DNA of 64,000 bases from Udeniomyces pyricola (lineage: Eukaryota; Basidiomycota; Tremellomycetes; Cystofilobasidiales; Mrakiaceae): NCBI GenBank assembly GCA_039545295.1, contig BCIK01000012.1, forward strand, positions 496,001 through 560,000, read 5' to 3'. The stretch's first letter is position 1. Each line of letters starts with the position of its first letter. The notes beneath the pieces were generated by a model. That model did no database searches, was not told the DNA's origin, and saw nothing but the letters and a program-made list of their open reading frames with translations. Positions 30,554-42,600 of the stretch are shown here, piece by piece. Made by a program: the position numbers and the translations under genes.

Positions 30554-32583
30554 ATGGCCCTCGGACACCACCAACCCAAGCCTGAACATCAAAACCCGGC
30601 CATCCAGCAGCCCGTCGGGAACGAGACCGGCCAGGCGGCCGCGTACCAGCGCCCGACGAGAGGCCAAGGGGGCATGGGAGGCCACCCTCCGTTCTCCTTC
30701 AAGAGATGGATCAGACTTTACGGCCTTGATCTTCTCACCATGGCTGCTATGGGTGCAGTCGGCTTGGGTGTCTACGAGGCCTCTCCGGCACCTAGCCGTA
30801 ACTTTGCTGTTTACTTCCAAGACGGACAGTACGTCAATTAGTTTTCTTTCTTTTCTATGGAATTTCCGACTTTTATCTGAGGGAACGCTTCGTGCTTGTT
30901 TAATGCTGATACGCTTTAACGCTCGTATGATTTCTCAGGATTGTCTACCCTCAGTTCGCATACCCCCTCAGGAAGAACATTATTCCCATTTGGGCCGCGG
31001 CGCGTGAGTAGAAAACGTTTCACAGGCAGCTCACCAGATCCCAGAGCCCCGAACCAGGCCGCTGCCCCGCTTTCTTATCCCGTCACGAGTTTCGCTGAAA
31101 CCATTCTCCCCGGGTTCTTTTTCTGCTTCTCTACGTTCAGTCCTCGCCTTCTTCGTCCCCTTCGTCTTCTTTGTCATCTTTCAAATTCGTCACCGAAGCT
31201 TTGAGCACCTCACTGCGTCTACCCTCGGCGTCCTCACCAGCTTGATCACCGGCGCCGTCTTCCAGGTTTTCCTCAAGTGGCTCATTGGAGGATTCCGACC
31301 TCATTTCCTGGACGTTTGCAAGCCTAACATCAGCGCCAACGACGCTCCCTCCGGCATCGGATTCCAGCAGATCTACTACGATCGTACCGTGTGCACGGGA
31401 GACGAATCCGAGATTAACGATTCATTGGAGAGTTTTGTTTCTGGTACGTTGCTCTTCTTGAACCCCCCCCCCCTTTTTGTGATCACTATTTTAGTTAAAG
31501 CGATCTATGGGACATCTGCTCCGTTGTTTTCCTGGAGTAGTCATATTGAACGTGAACTCACGCCCTCCCTTCCCCTCCCGCTTTTCATCCTTTTGTACCC
31601 TCCATTTTCTCCCTCTGTTAGGTCACACGACCGCCGCCGCTGCTGGATTCGTCTTTTTGTCGCTGTACCTCAACGCGCAGCTCAAGGTGAGATCCCGCTC
31701 CTTGTGCGAAAACCAGAGTTTGAAGAGGAAGCTGATTGGGATCCCTCAACTTGTATTTTCTGTGTTCTGTAGATCTTTGCGGACTACCGTCCTGCCTACT
31801 GGAAGCATGTGCTCTTCTTCGCGCCACTTCTCGGTGTCGTTCTGATTGCGGGCTCGCTCACAATCGATGCATGTACGTTATACGTTTTCTTCAGTCGATG
31901 ATGGGAGGAACAGGGGGGTTCGCGCTCGATGAGGAACGGCGGTTGCTTCGTTCGGTCCGAGCTTCTCATGTCTATGCTCTCTGGCTAACCCAGTCAACAA
32001 CCTTCTTACGCACAGACCACAACTGGTACGACGTCCTTGCCGGAGGCATCATTGGCACATGCTGCGCCTTTGCGGCTTTCAGGATGACCTTCGCTGCCAT
32101 CTGGGTTAGTCGCGTTTTCTCTTGTACATGGTATCACCCCTGCTCCCAATGTCGCGCACTGACAGCGCATATATCGTTATGATCCACCATATAGGACTTC
32201 CGGTTCAATCATGTCGTGAGTTTGCTGTGTCAGGCTAGGGCTGTTTTGTTGGCGTATGTGAGGGACCTCGCTGAGCCATAACCCTCCGTCTTTCTTCTTT
32301 CTTTGTCATGTAGGTCCTTCCTCGAACTGAATCTCTCTTCCTTCGCCACCCGTCTCCTGAACTTCGCACTCGGGTCCCTTATGACGTTTCTGAACGCTCT
32401 GGCGACGCACTCGCTACTCCCTTCTCGCACGAGGGCGGCTGGGCTCCTGGCGCTGTTGTGGAAGGCGCTCCCGGTGATGCTATCAAGCCTGCCAGCGGCT
32501 CCGCTGGCTTCGGTGGCCACAATGTCCAGGGTAACGGGCTTGGTGGACATGGTGCTGGGCCTCATGGTGCCGGCATGGTATAG
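30554..32583 (+). CDS. PAP2-superfamily lipid phosphatase (DPP1/LPP1-like)
   Basis: Integral-membrane phosphatase of the lipid phosphate phosphatase group, acting on diacylglycerol pyrophosphate, phosphatidate or related lipids at the vacuole or Golgi. Eight exons: 30554-30828, 30939-31003, 31141-31443, 31622-31686, 31773-31872, 32016-32104, 32195-32215, 32314-32583; 395 residues. Several membrane helices are visible (DLLTMAAMGAVGLGVY, LLAFFVPFVFFVIF, HVLFFAPLLGVVLIAGSL). Motif 1 is KWLIGGFRP (K159, R166). Motif 2 is SGHTTAAAAGF (H216). Motif 3 should be SR-x5-H-x3-D but reads SLTIDAYHNWYD: His271 and Asp275 are present while the Arg is Leu265. Soluble tails are Gln/Gly/Pro-rich at the N-terminus and Gly/His-rich at the C-terminus. 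Exon 7 is 21 nt. Substrate cannot be told. Confidence 0.93.
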
Positions 32584-33329
32584 CCGACTAGTGACCTCGC
32601 CGCTTTGCGTTGCCGCGCACGTTTCCTGCTTCTCCCTTCTACATAATACCCCAACTACCCTCTAATCTGTCCATCCGAACATGACTGTATCTAGCCCATT
32701 CTCCTTTTGATTGTGTACCCTTGCTTCTTGTTTCTCATCTGTGTCCCCTAGCCTCTTGGTTTATACCATACACGCTGCACCTTTTGTTTTTCTTTTCTCA
32801 TCTGGGTTCTAGATCGCACACGTGCTATACTATCAGTTGCTTTCTCTGATCTGTCATATTCGTGCGAGAGTTGTGTCGAACCGAGGCTGGCGTTTCTGTA
32901 AAAGCCATGGTCATCAGGTTGTTTGATCTGCAGTTTCGATTCTGAGTGTTAGCATGCACAGCGCAGGTAAAAATGTTGGCGGCCGGCCCAAGAAGTATAT
33001 ATATGGATACCGCCAAACAATGGCAGATATAATACATAGCCACGACACGAGTTTCTCACTCATGTAAGCAAGCAGCGATTCTCGGCTCCGGGCCGGAACT
33101 CGGCATGATTTCGTTGGCGGGGGAGGTTGCGCGCGCAAGCGGTTACCCCGTGCTGTCTCTTGTCGGCGCTCTCCTGCGCTCTTCCTCTTTGATCTGAGCG
33201 TCTCAACCTTCCAAGGCCCCCCTCGAGCTCAATCTTTCACTCCCTCCAACCCATCGTTCCTTTCCATTCGCCCCCTCATCATCCAACATCCTCCACTCCT
33301 TCACACTCCTTCTCCCTTTCTTTCTCGCC
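32584..33329. other. Intergenic: DPP1-like 3' flank and SDR promoter
   Basis: About 750 bases between two plus-strand genes. The second half is pyrimidine-rich, ending in a CT-rich leader just before the SDR ATG, as is common for fungal promoters. No other feature supported. Confidence 0.55.
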
Positions 33330-35697
33330 ATGCCTTCCATTGCCCCTTCTGCCTTCCGCTCGCTTGCCCGACTTGCCTCGTCGCCCCCCGCTGCCGCCTC
33401 CATCTCTCGCCGCGGTCCCGCCGCCGGTCGACGGTTCCTTTCGAGCTCGCTCGTTCGTTCCATGGGCGAGTCTGACAAGGACACCACCTCGCCGGAGTAC
33501 GAGGCTCTCAGGAAGGCTCAGGTAAGATCCAACTAACTGATGGCGTCGTCTCAAACCATTTTTGCCATCTCGGTCAAAACAAAATCTCCGACGACGACGA
33601 CCGGCTCACTTTCTTCTTCCTCGCCCTTTTCTCTTTTTACCATTCCGTTAGTCGGAGGCTTCCCCAGTTGCCAAGATTGACACCGACTTCAAGTACAAGT
33701 ACGACCCCAACGATACCCGAGGCGATCGTGCGTTTATAGCTCGGCACTACTCTTCCTTCTGCCATCGCCCTCACACCCGTAGACGAACCGGAGCTGACGT
33801 TTCTTTGCTTCCTCTCTTCGATCTCCTCCTTTTGCCTCTCTTGCCACTTTGACACCTTTGTTTTCCTGCGGCGGTGAATTTCCTTCTCTTATACTGTCTC
33901 ATCGCCGTGTCTCTCGAGATAGTTGGACACCAGACCGTCGGACAGGGGCATGGTCGACACAACAAGCGAACCCTCGCCTCACTTTCGATGGAGGGCAAGA
34001 CGGTTGTGCGTCATCGTCTCTATCCTTCTTTCCTCCCCCGGATCTCCTTTCCCCACACTCGTCGTTCTTCGCGTCTGCTGAGCTTCTCACCTCGCTCCTC
34101 TCTGGTCGGCTGACGTCTTTTGCGTCTTTCGACTGTCTTTTACCATCCCATCCTGTTTGTTTCATACACTTCGCTCATCGTTTCCCTGTATCCCAACTGT
34201 AATCGCCACTCCCGCGACCTGCCCAATCTAGGTCGTGACCGGTGCTGCCCGAGGATTGGGCAACCTTATGGCCCGAGCCTTCATCGAGTCTGGCTCCTCG
34301 CACGTCGCTATCGTCGATCTCAACGAGACCGACAGTAAGACTGCTGCCAAGGACATGACTGAGTGGTTCGGCAAGTAGAATCAGATCAAACCTACATTGA
34401 GGATGCTCACACGCAGCAGCGGCAGCGGACAATGAAGCTGATTATCTCTCCTTGGACCCCTTTTCAACCCTTCCTTTTATTTGTCATTAGAGGAGCACGG
34501 AGGCGTTGCCAAGGGCGAGATTGAGGTCCTCGGTTACGGCTGCGATGTTTCAAATGAGGGCCGAGTCAAGGAGGTCTTTGCCGATATCAAGGAAAAGTTT
34601 GGCAAGATTGACATTCTCGTTACCGCTGCTGGTTAGTGCCATTCAGTTTATTGCCATTAGCTGGACGTGTATCCACCGCCTCAACTTTGCAGTTCACTGA
34701 CCGATCTCGTATCATTTGCAGGCATTGTTGAGAACTTCCCTGCTCTCGAGTACCCGACGGACCGAATGAACCTTTTGTGGGGTATCAACGTCAACGGCAC
34801 GTACTTCTGTGCCCGAGAGGCCGCTAAGTACATGGTTGACCAGGGCAAGGGTAGCATCGTCATGGTCGGCTCTATGTCGGCTTCGGTGAGTCGAAGACAC
34901 TTGCCTTTTTAAGTAGAAAGTATAACAAAAATGGAGTATGAAATGCTGACACTCTCATTTGCGATGACCATCAGATTGTCAACGTTCCGTGCGTACAAGG
35001 GTGCCGAGCTTTGATCTCTCAAGGTACCGAGCGCTCTGCTGACACCATCGCCGGTTTCTCTGTACGCACTCTTGATGTGTTCTTCCTTACAGTCAAGCCC
35101 AAGCCCCTTACAACGCCTCCAAGGCCGCCGTCCGACACCTCGCTGCTTCCATGGCCGTCGAGCTTGCACAGAAGGGCGTCCGAGTCAACTGTCTCAGGTG
35201 AGCAACTAGCCAATCAAGGCATGTTGACGTCCTTAGACCTTTAGGCTGACCGGATGTTCTCTGCTGTTTCATCTTCGCCTGGCCCTCGACCCTCCTTGCA
35301 GCCCGGGATACATGCTCACCGCCCTGACCAAGGCCGTTCTCGGTACCAACACCGAGCTCTTGGACAAGTGGATCTCGCTGAGGTGAGGACAAAGAAGCTG
35401 GTTCCTTCCCTGTGTCATCTGAACAGCGTCTTACGCCTGTGTACATTGCCTGATTGCATCATCCAGCCCTATCGCCCGTATGGGATCTCCTGAGGAATTG
35501 AAGGGAGCCGTCATCTACCTTTCGTCTGACTCGGCCTCCTTCACGACTGGTATTGACCTCAAGGTGAGTTGGATCCCATGACCGAGAGACCCTTGACGTT
35601 CTTCGCGACAAGTCAACCTGACTCAACTTGGTACTCTTTTTCTCCATGCCTCGCTTGCTTCATCGTCCAGGTTGATGGAGCCTACTCGGCCGTCTAA
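33330..35697 (+). CDS. Short-chain dehydrogenase/reductase, sugar-alcohol/xylulose reductase type
   Basis: NAD(P)-dependent oxidoreductase with Rossmann fold, closest in pattern to fungal sorbose/L-xylulose reductases and arabinitol 2-dehydrogenases. Eleven exons: 33330-33521, 33652-33727, 33923-34005, 34232-34370, 34491-34631, 34722-34885, 34975-34988, 35093-35197, 35302-35382, 35467-35563, 35671-35697; 372 residues. Cofactor motif VVVTGAARGLG (TGxxxGxG about 120-127), DILVTAAGIVENFP (NNAG region), GSMSASIVNVPQAQAPYNAS with catalytic Tyr276 and Lys280, then VRVNCLSPGYM. The first ~45 residues are rich in Arg, Ser and Ala with no acidic residue (RSLARLASSPPAAASISRRG), resembling a mitochondrial presequence. 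The domain itself is ~255 residues, so the ~115-residue N-terminal extension is longer than usual. Exon 7 has only 14 nt; intron 4 begins GCAAGT. Confidence 0.92.
34371..34490 (+). other. GC-AG intron in the SDR gene
   Basis: The donor TTCG|GCAAGT and acceptor ATTAG join MTEWF to EEHGG in frame. Nearby GT dinucleotides do not keep frame. Confidence 0.65.
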
Positions 35698-36408
35698 ACG
35701 AAACGTCTCGTGCAAGCCCGCTGCTCTTTTTCTAGCATTGAGCCGCTCGTTCTTCAACCCCCTCCCCCCGTATTGTCCGCGCTTTATTTTACCTTAACTT
35801 GTTAACCTCTCGGCCATTCCCTAGCCCGACTGTCTTTGTGTCATCTGGATCCGTCTCGCAATAACACATGCGCGCACACAAAAGAACATTTCTTTCCCCT
35901 CTTTTTCTCTGTTTTTTTTTGTCCTGTGCGCGTCGTATTTTTTGTTTGTTTGTTTGTGTGTTGCTCCTCGACCTTACTCTTGATCTTCCCTCCGCTTTCC
36001 TTGTGTTTTGTCGTCGTTTTCTTCTTTCCTTTCTTTGGCTTGCTTTGTCTTTGATTGATTTGGTCAATGTACGACGCGACGAAGCTTGCTAGATATGTAA
36101 TTCAATTGTCGCGAGTGATGAGCTGGACGGACTGCGTTTGCGATTCGTTGCTTGATTTTTGGTTGGATAATCGATAACCGAAAGCTGTCCTAGATACTAC
36201 CTGACGCGTCGCCGATGGGAAAGGGACGCGACTGTGTAATGTCAATGCGCCAAACACCAGCCGCGGCCGTTGAAGAGTCGTTGGGTTCAATCTCTTTCAA
36301 CGTCACTCACCCGCCGCCGCACGACTCTCCTTGGTTCCCCACATCTTGCCCTTTCACCCCTCTCTGTCTCCTTCTGGTATCAGCAGTCTCATCCCACACG
36401 AGCCCTTC
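35698..36408. other. Intergenic between two plus-strand genes
   Basis: 3' flank of the SDR gene with T-rich sequence (35880-36060), then promoter of the next gene. Short frames here are low-complexity Phe/Leu translations; no gene seen. Confidence 0.55.
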
Positions 36409-38888
36409 ATGTCGCGTCGTCAATCAACCCTCAACATTCCCGGTCTGCCCTACACGGCTACATCTTCCTCCTCCTTCATCAACGCGAACAACAACGGCTT
36501 CACCAACTCCAACGCTATCAGTGACGATCGTCGGAACAGCATCATGTTGAACCGACGTACGACGATGGATGCACTCCATGGACTTAGGGGCGTTCAGGCA
36601 ACAGAAGAGGAATCGTTAGAAGCTCAGTTGGGACGAAAGGAGAGAGAATGTGAAAAGGTCAGTTTCATTGCCTGGGTGGTATAACTAACGTCACTTCGGG
36701 ACCTTGATCAGTCGACCAGTTCCGGTCGACGGTTCATGATCAGTCTTGTTACTGTTCTCGCTTGTTTCATGGGCTCTGTGGAACCCATTACGGATCTATG
36801 GAAGAATAGGAATGAATGACTGACCGACGACGGCTCTGACCGCGGATCTTGGATCGACTGCGTTGATCCCATCACGTGTGTTTTCTTGTTGGACCAACTA
36901 CAAATATTGACGTATATGTATGCGTTTATTTATCGACGAATATGTACGTATGTACGTACGTCGTATTGGGGTGGAATAGCTTCAAGATCAAGTGGAAGCG
37001 CTTCAAGCCCAATTACGAGATCGTCCGTCGAAAGGGGAAATCGACTCCCTCATGGCTGAGTTTCGGTGCGTCAACTAGAAGAGAGAAAAAAAAAGGAAGA
37101 AGAACAAAACAAAACATCTTTTCGTTCTTCTTTTCATGTTATCTTCCCCTTTTCTTTTCTTGTACAAGGAAAGGAAGGTGTTGGTGAATGGAAATTTGAC
37201 GTTGAAGTCAAGCGCACAGTCGTTCAATCATCATGGGCTGAGATCTATTCTTCTGCTTCTACTTTGGGGGATGGGTTTCCTTTTTTTTTTTTTCTGCTGC
37301 TTTCTATCATCTTGGCGAGAGGGGTTGATGTAGGATGCAAGAGAGTTTACTCAATGGGTTTCAACGGGAGAACGAGTCAGTCCACTTATTTCCTCTTGAA
37401 TCCATGCGTGGCGGATCTGGGAAGAGTTCGATCCAGTTTCTTTATATGGCTGATATACTGATGGCTTATGCTTTGTGCGACGGGTGGTTGGCTGGACAGA
37501 CGAGCTATGAGAGATATTGAGTACGTTTCTTTTGTATTTGGTTCTCGTCGACAACCTGACAATAGGGATCATCCCCAAGCCTATCACTCTTCGGAGCGTG
37601 TAAAAGAGCGACTAAATCGCTAGATCGAGGCAGACGTTCGATCAAGGGAAGGGTGATATAACTCGAGCTAATCATCTCGATTGTTTTTCAACTCCACCCT
37701 CCCATCTACCCGTACACCTGTGTGGTTGGTAAAACAGGAAAGGCAAGGCACGTGAGAAGCTTTTGGAGTCGGAACTCGAGAAGCTCCTTGGACCTCATTG
37801 GAGCTCTTCGTTGGGTGTGGGTACGTCCTTTGTTTCCCTTGCTAAATTTTCCTCGTTCGACCTTCCTCTTTCTCTTTGATAAGTCTTAACCATCAGTATG
37901 TGCATGTGACTTTTGGACATACGTCTTCATCCAAACTAGTTGCATCTCCAACCGTCTCGAACCTATCGTCCTTTGGCTCCTCTCGCATGTCCCTCTCAAA
38001 CTCAACTCATCTCATGAGTTCGCCCCTCGCCTCTTCTCTCTCGGCTCCTCCGTCTTCCTCCTCCGCCTCCTCTCTATCCTCGTCGACCTCGATCCTCACG
38101 AACTCCTCCACGCCACTCCGTCGACCGTCGCCTCTCTCCCGACATTCTTATACACACTCGCCTGGGCAGACGAGGGCGGCGAATGCTTCGTCGAGCGTCG
38201 ATCAGCAGCTGATGCGGTCGGGTAGTACGCCTAATGGGGCTGGGTATTCGTTCAATCCGAGTCATGACGTCTCGATGAGGTTGGATGTAGATGAGGATGA
38301 AGAAGAGGAAGATGAGCAAGAGAGAAGTCCAGAAGAGGAGGAGGAAGAGGAAGGAGAGATGGACGAGACGTTTACGTTAGGACGACATGGAGGATTGGAA
38401 GAAGACAATCACGGCTCGAACAACTTGCTCCCCAACGGCGGTGGNAAAGGGGAGAAGAAGCGATCTGGAGGAAAGCGAGGAAAGGAGAAAGTTGCCGAAG
38501 CAGCGGCGATGGAAGCGCAGACGAGGGAAGCCGAGGCGTTGAAGAGTGAGATGAGAGATGAAGTAGAAGGGGTTAGGATCGTGGTCCAAGGAATCGAGAG
38601 GCGTATGATTAGGAGGGAAGAAGAATTGAGAATGATTTTACTCCAGGTACGTATGTTTTTGTGCCTTTGAGGGTTGTCCTTCTATGACAGCTGGTCGCTG
38701 TTGTAACTTGATCCGTACCAAGAGCAACGTTAGGAATCTGAGCTGGGGCCCGGCTGACGAAGCTTCCTCATCCCTTGCTCCATCTCCCCGTATGCGTAAT
38801 TGAACGCTTGTGTGTACAGGCTGAAGCGGAGATGGAACGTGCTCATCAAACCGGAGGTGTTCAGTCGAGGACGACTCTACTCGTTTGA
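36409..38888 (+). CDS. Acidic coiled-coil protein of unknown function
   Basis: Not recognised. Likely exons: 36409-36657, 36980-37065, 37174-37218, 37334-37375, 37738-37820, 37940-38646, 38820-38888; 426 residues. Exons 1, 2 and 5-7 are well supported by frame and junctions. Exons 3 and 4 are tentative, and the third donor could also lie at 37207. The N-terminus is MSRRQSTLNIPGLPY with an Asn/Ser stretch. Helical coiled-coil segments follow: ATEEESLEAQLGRKERECEK, LQDQVEALQAQLRDRPSKGE and AREKLLESELEKLLGPHW. Then comes a Ser-rich disordered region, a strongly acidic block (DVDEDEEEEDEQERSPEEEE) and a final coiled coil (AEALKSEMRDEVEGVRIVVQ to EEELRMILLQ). The pattern suits a structural or scaffold protein. 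The undetermined base at 38445 falls in the third position of a GGN codon, so the residue is Gly whatever the base. Confidence 0.6.
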
Positions 38889-39679
38889 TGATGATCGATG
38901 ACGGGCACGATTGTAGCCGTAGTCGTAGTATCAGTCCATGTTTGAGGTCTTGGTTTTCTTTTTCTTTCTTTTTGCCCCTCAGGCAAAAAGATTTTTGGTC
39001 GAGACAGCTGCCTTTCCAATTTTTAATTTGTTTTCTATTTTTCTTTCTCATACGCCATTTCCTCTTTCTGTCTGTTTCTCTCGCTCTTTCTCGTACACCA
39101 TTGGTCTTTCTCGTCAGCTTCTATGACCCTTCTTCCTCTATTACCGCTCATACTACCCGCATATATAAGTCATTAGCGTCGTCATGAATGAATACCGATA
39201 ACTCGTTCATCATCATGATTGACACATGGACATGAGCTCTGCGTGCTTCGTTTATTTTCTTTTGTTTGAAAAAAGGGTTTCCCGTGGATCAGGTTCTCGT
39301 TTGATGCATCCAGTTGGAGGCGAGACGAGGAGGATCCCGTCTGAGGAGGTTCTCCCAGGGACATCAAGAGATTATAAGAGCATGAACACATCCTTTTTTT
39401 GTTTCCTCTTCTTCTTTTTCTTCTTCTTTCTGCGTGCAAACCCAAGCTCGGCTACCCGCGCGGAAAACAATCGAAGTCATATACATATATATATGGTCAA
39501 GTTGCTTCGTCATCGAGATTTCGTCCTGGTCGTTGGGATCGGATTCCAAGTCATCGTTCGACACAATCGGTAGTTAGTCATTAGTATTTTGGTAAGTTTT
39601 TTTTTTTTTTTTTTCTTGTTTTTTTTTTTTTTTTCCCTAATGATTTCTCTTGGAACCAGATGATTGATCGTCATGTCCA
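38889..39679. other. Intergenic, convergent 3' flanks
   Basis: Between the coiled-coil gene and TTI1 stops. Contains T-rich runs, the longest at about 39598-39635. No gene seen. Confidence 0.6.
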
Positions 39680-42600
39680 TCAAGCAATGAGTCCATCAAG
39701 GACATGTTGGACGCTCTCTTGGAGATCCCACCCATCTTGTCTTAACCAACCCAACCTCTCTTCTTCTTCTCCTCCTTTTTCTTCTTCATACTCTTTCTCC
39801 TCCTCCAACCCACAACGGACCAGCACCGTCGCTTTCAACCCAACCCAAACCGCATCCCCATCGACCTCTCCTAAAACCCCACAAACCTCCTCTGCTTTCC
39901 TCCGCAACGCCGGATGGACGTCCCGATCGAGAAACACCCTCACGAGAAGAAGGATATCCCAGCGAAGGGAGAAGTCAAGAGGGACCGAATGGGAGATGAG
40001 GGTGAGGGTGGTGAGGATGGAGAGGTATAGATGGTGTGGGATAGAATGGGAGGAAGAAGAGGTACCACCGGAAGAGACGGGATTGGGAGAGGAATCGGAT
40101 GACGTTGATAAAGTGGAACGAAGCAGAGGAGGAGATGATGATGAAGTTCCTGATGAAACGGTTGATCCTTTGAGAAGACCTGGTCCATTCTTCCTCTTCA
40201 CCGGGCCCACCTCCCCACCACCACCACCACCACGGCCGCCTCCTCTCAGACCGCGTCCAAGAATCACTCCCGCTTTCCTATCCTCCTCGACCAACCCTTG
40301 GACGATCCGTTTGAGTCGGATCCAACCTTCGTCCCTGATACGTCCGCTGACGAACTCGCCGAGGTGCCTCGCGAGAGCCTCGATGACCTTGACGGCTTCG
40401 ACGACGACGAACGGTTCAGAATCCGTCAACCGATAAAGAAGCGTCGGCCAGCTTTGGTTGATGAGTGGGAGGAGGTGGGATTCGAGATTGGGAGGAGGAG
40501 GAGGAGAAGAGGAAGAGGGGGTTTCATCATCGGTGTGAATGGCGTTGTTCAGACTAGGAAGACTCGGACTGAGAACGGCGATGGCCGAGGTAAAGAGGGA
40601 AAGGACCCGGGCTCGGAGGAAGGAAGACGAATGGGAGAGGAAGAAGAGAGATTTCGAGAGGATGGCGAGGCAGACGGATTGGGCTCGGGTGGGGGTTGTA
40701 AGAGAAGGGGGAGGATCGGAGAGACCTTGAGGAGGAGGAGCATCGTCGAGGTTTTCGGATCCGGGTTGGGAAGGAGGAGGACCCCAGGGTCGATGGGGAG
40801 TTGAGTCGTCAGAGGGGGACGAGGGGAGGGTAGAGAGGAGAGAGGAAAGATCGGTCGAGGCGGTATCGTGACGGTGGAGGAACCAATGCTTGAACGCGGC
40901 GACATCTTTGGAAGGACAGGGTTGTTCTTGACGAAAGGAGGGAATGGGACGCCGAGATGAGGAGGATGCAATCGTCGTAGGAGTAGGGTTACTGGTCGCG
41001 TCGATTTGAGGATCAGCGGCCTGAGTGGCGGAGGAAGATGGAGACGAAGCTGATGATGATGACGACGACGATACTACCATCGCTTTGATCAACGTATCCA
41101 ATACGGCCAACAACGTCGAGCAGATAGTCTCGTACCCATGGTAATCGTCCAACGCATCAAACACTTCGTCCACGATATCGTGGACGAGGGGCACGATGGG
41201 TTCCCCGACGAGTCGGATCATTGAGATGAGTACCAGGGGCGCGGCGGGACTGAGCCAGTTCGAGGTGAGACGTTGGGAGACGACGTTGATGACGTAGTCG
41301 ACGTTGTCGAGGATCAGGTTTTGAGGAGATGCATATCCGGTTTCGTGAGCGACGCGGGCGAGGGCGAGAGAAGCGTAGGCTCGGACGAGAGGGTTGGGAG
41401 AGCCGAGATGGGAGAGAAGATAGTAAAGCGTGGAGAGGAGCAAAGGTCGAAAGGCGGATTGGAGGATCTCAGAGGAGAAGGAGATGAGAGAGAGAGAGAA
41501 GCAGGTCAAGAGAGGTTGGATCGTCGATGGGTCGATGGAGGAACTCTGTCGGGGAGAGGAAGATGAGGCAGAAGTGAAGGAAGAAGACCAAGGTGAGGAA
41601 GCCGATGGACCGGGTCGATCGAGAAGCGTCGTGAGAGAATCCAGTCCCTTGGTATATTCTGTCGGTAGCAAGGAATCCGAGAGCGCATTCGACCGGCCGA
41701 CACCGTTCTTGGAAGGATCGAGGTGGGAATAACGCGAGGAAGTATCCGGACTTGTGCCGGGCGTAGCCATGTCCTCGGCGTCTTCGTCCATCTCGACCAG
41801 CGTTCGAACGACGCCTCGAACGACTTTTCGTAGCCGTTTCTTATCGGTCGCATCTGTGTAGCGGATGTTTGTACCTTGATGCTGCTGTTGGACTCTTTTG
41901 GAGACACCCTTTAGGATCCTCTCTGCACACCAAATACCTGCACATGAAGCATGACTTCCCCTCGCCCGACTAGCCGCAGCAGCCCCGACGAATTGCTCGA
42001 CGGCAAAGAGAGCTTCGATCCCGCCGGCTTCCCCGAGAGACGTCAGCATCGCTTCAAAGGCTTTCGACGTGGTAGAATCGGGAATATTGCGGAGACGAAG
42101 GGGAGGAAACGTATCGGTCTCAGAGGTAGCGAGAGGTGGGGACGAAGAGGTAGGACCGGAAGAGGCGTCCCTAGATGCTTGCCAAGCGAGATGAGCGATC
42201 CTCTGCATGCTACCCGAAGTTTCAGCTGGTCCATCCGCTGAGTGAGAGCGAGCCGATGTGGTTTCGAGCACGGCTTCGTGGTCAAACTCGAGGTAATCGA
42301 GCAAGCCGATCCCCCATCGTTCGACGCCGCCCAGGGGGCCGAGAAGACCGCGCAAGAGCGGAGCAGAAGAGGCCAAGTGGGCGATGGCGGTGATTTGGAG
42401 AGAAAGATCAAGAATCTTGGCACTGTTAGTTTGATGGGGATCTTGGAGGAGGAGCGGGAGGGAGGAGAGCGAAGTGAGGAGTTGGTCCTTGATAAGAGGA
42501 GAGAGGATCGCCTGAGCAGTTGAGGAGGAATCAGCAAAGGCGGTGGCGTCGGTGTCGTCAGTGATGGGACTCGTTGCGAGAAGGAGATCTAGCGATCCCC

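Noticed and set aside
39660..40804. Plus-strand open frames of 168-258 codons antisense to TTI1
   Set aside because: They mirror Ser/Pro-rich coding sequence of TTI1; composition is what the reverse frame of such sequence gives and no motif is seen.
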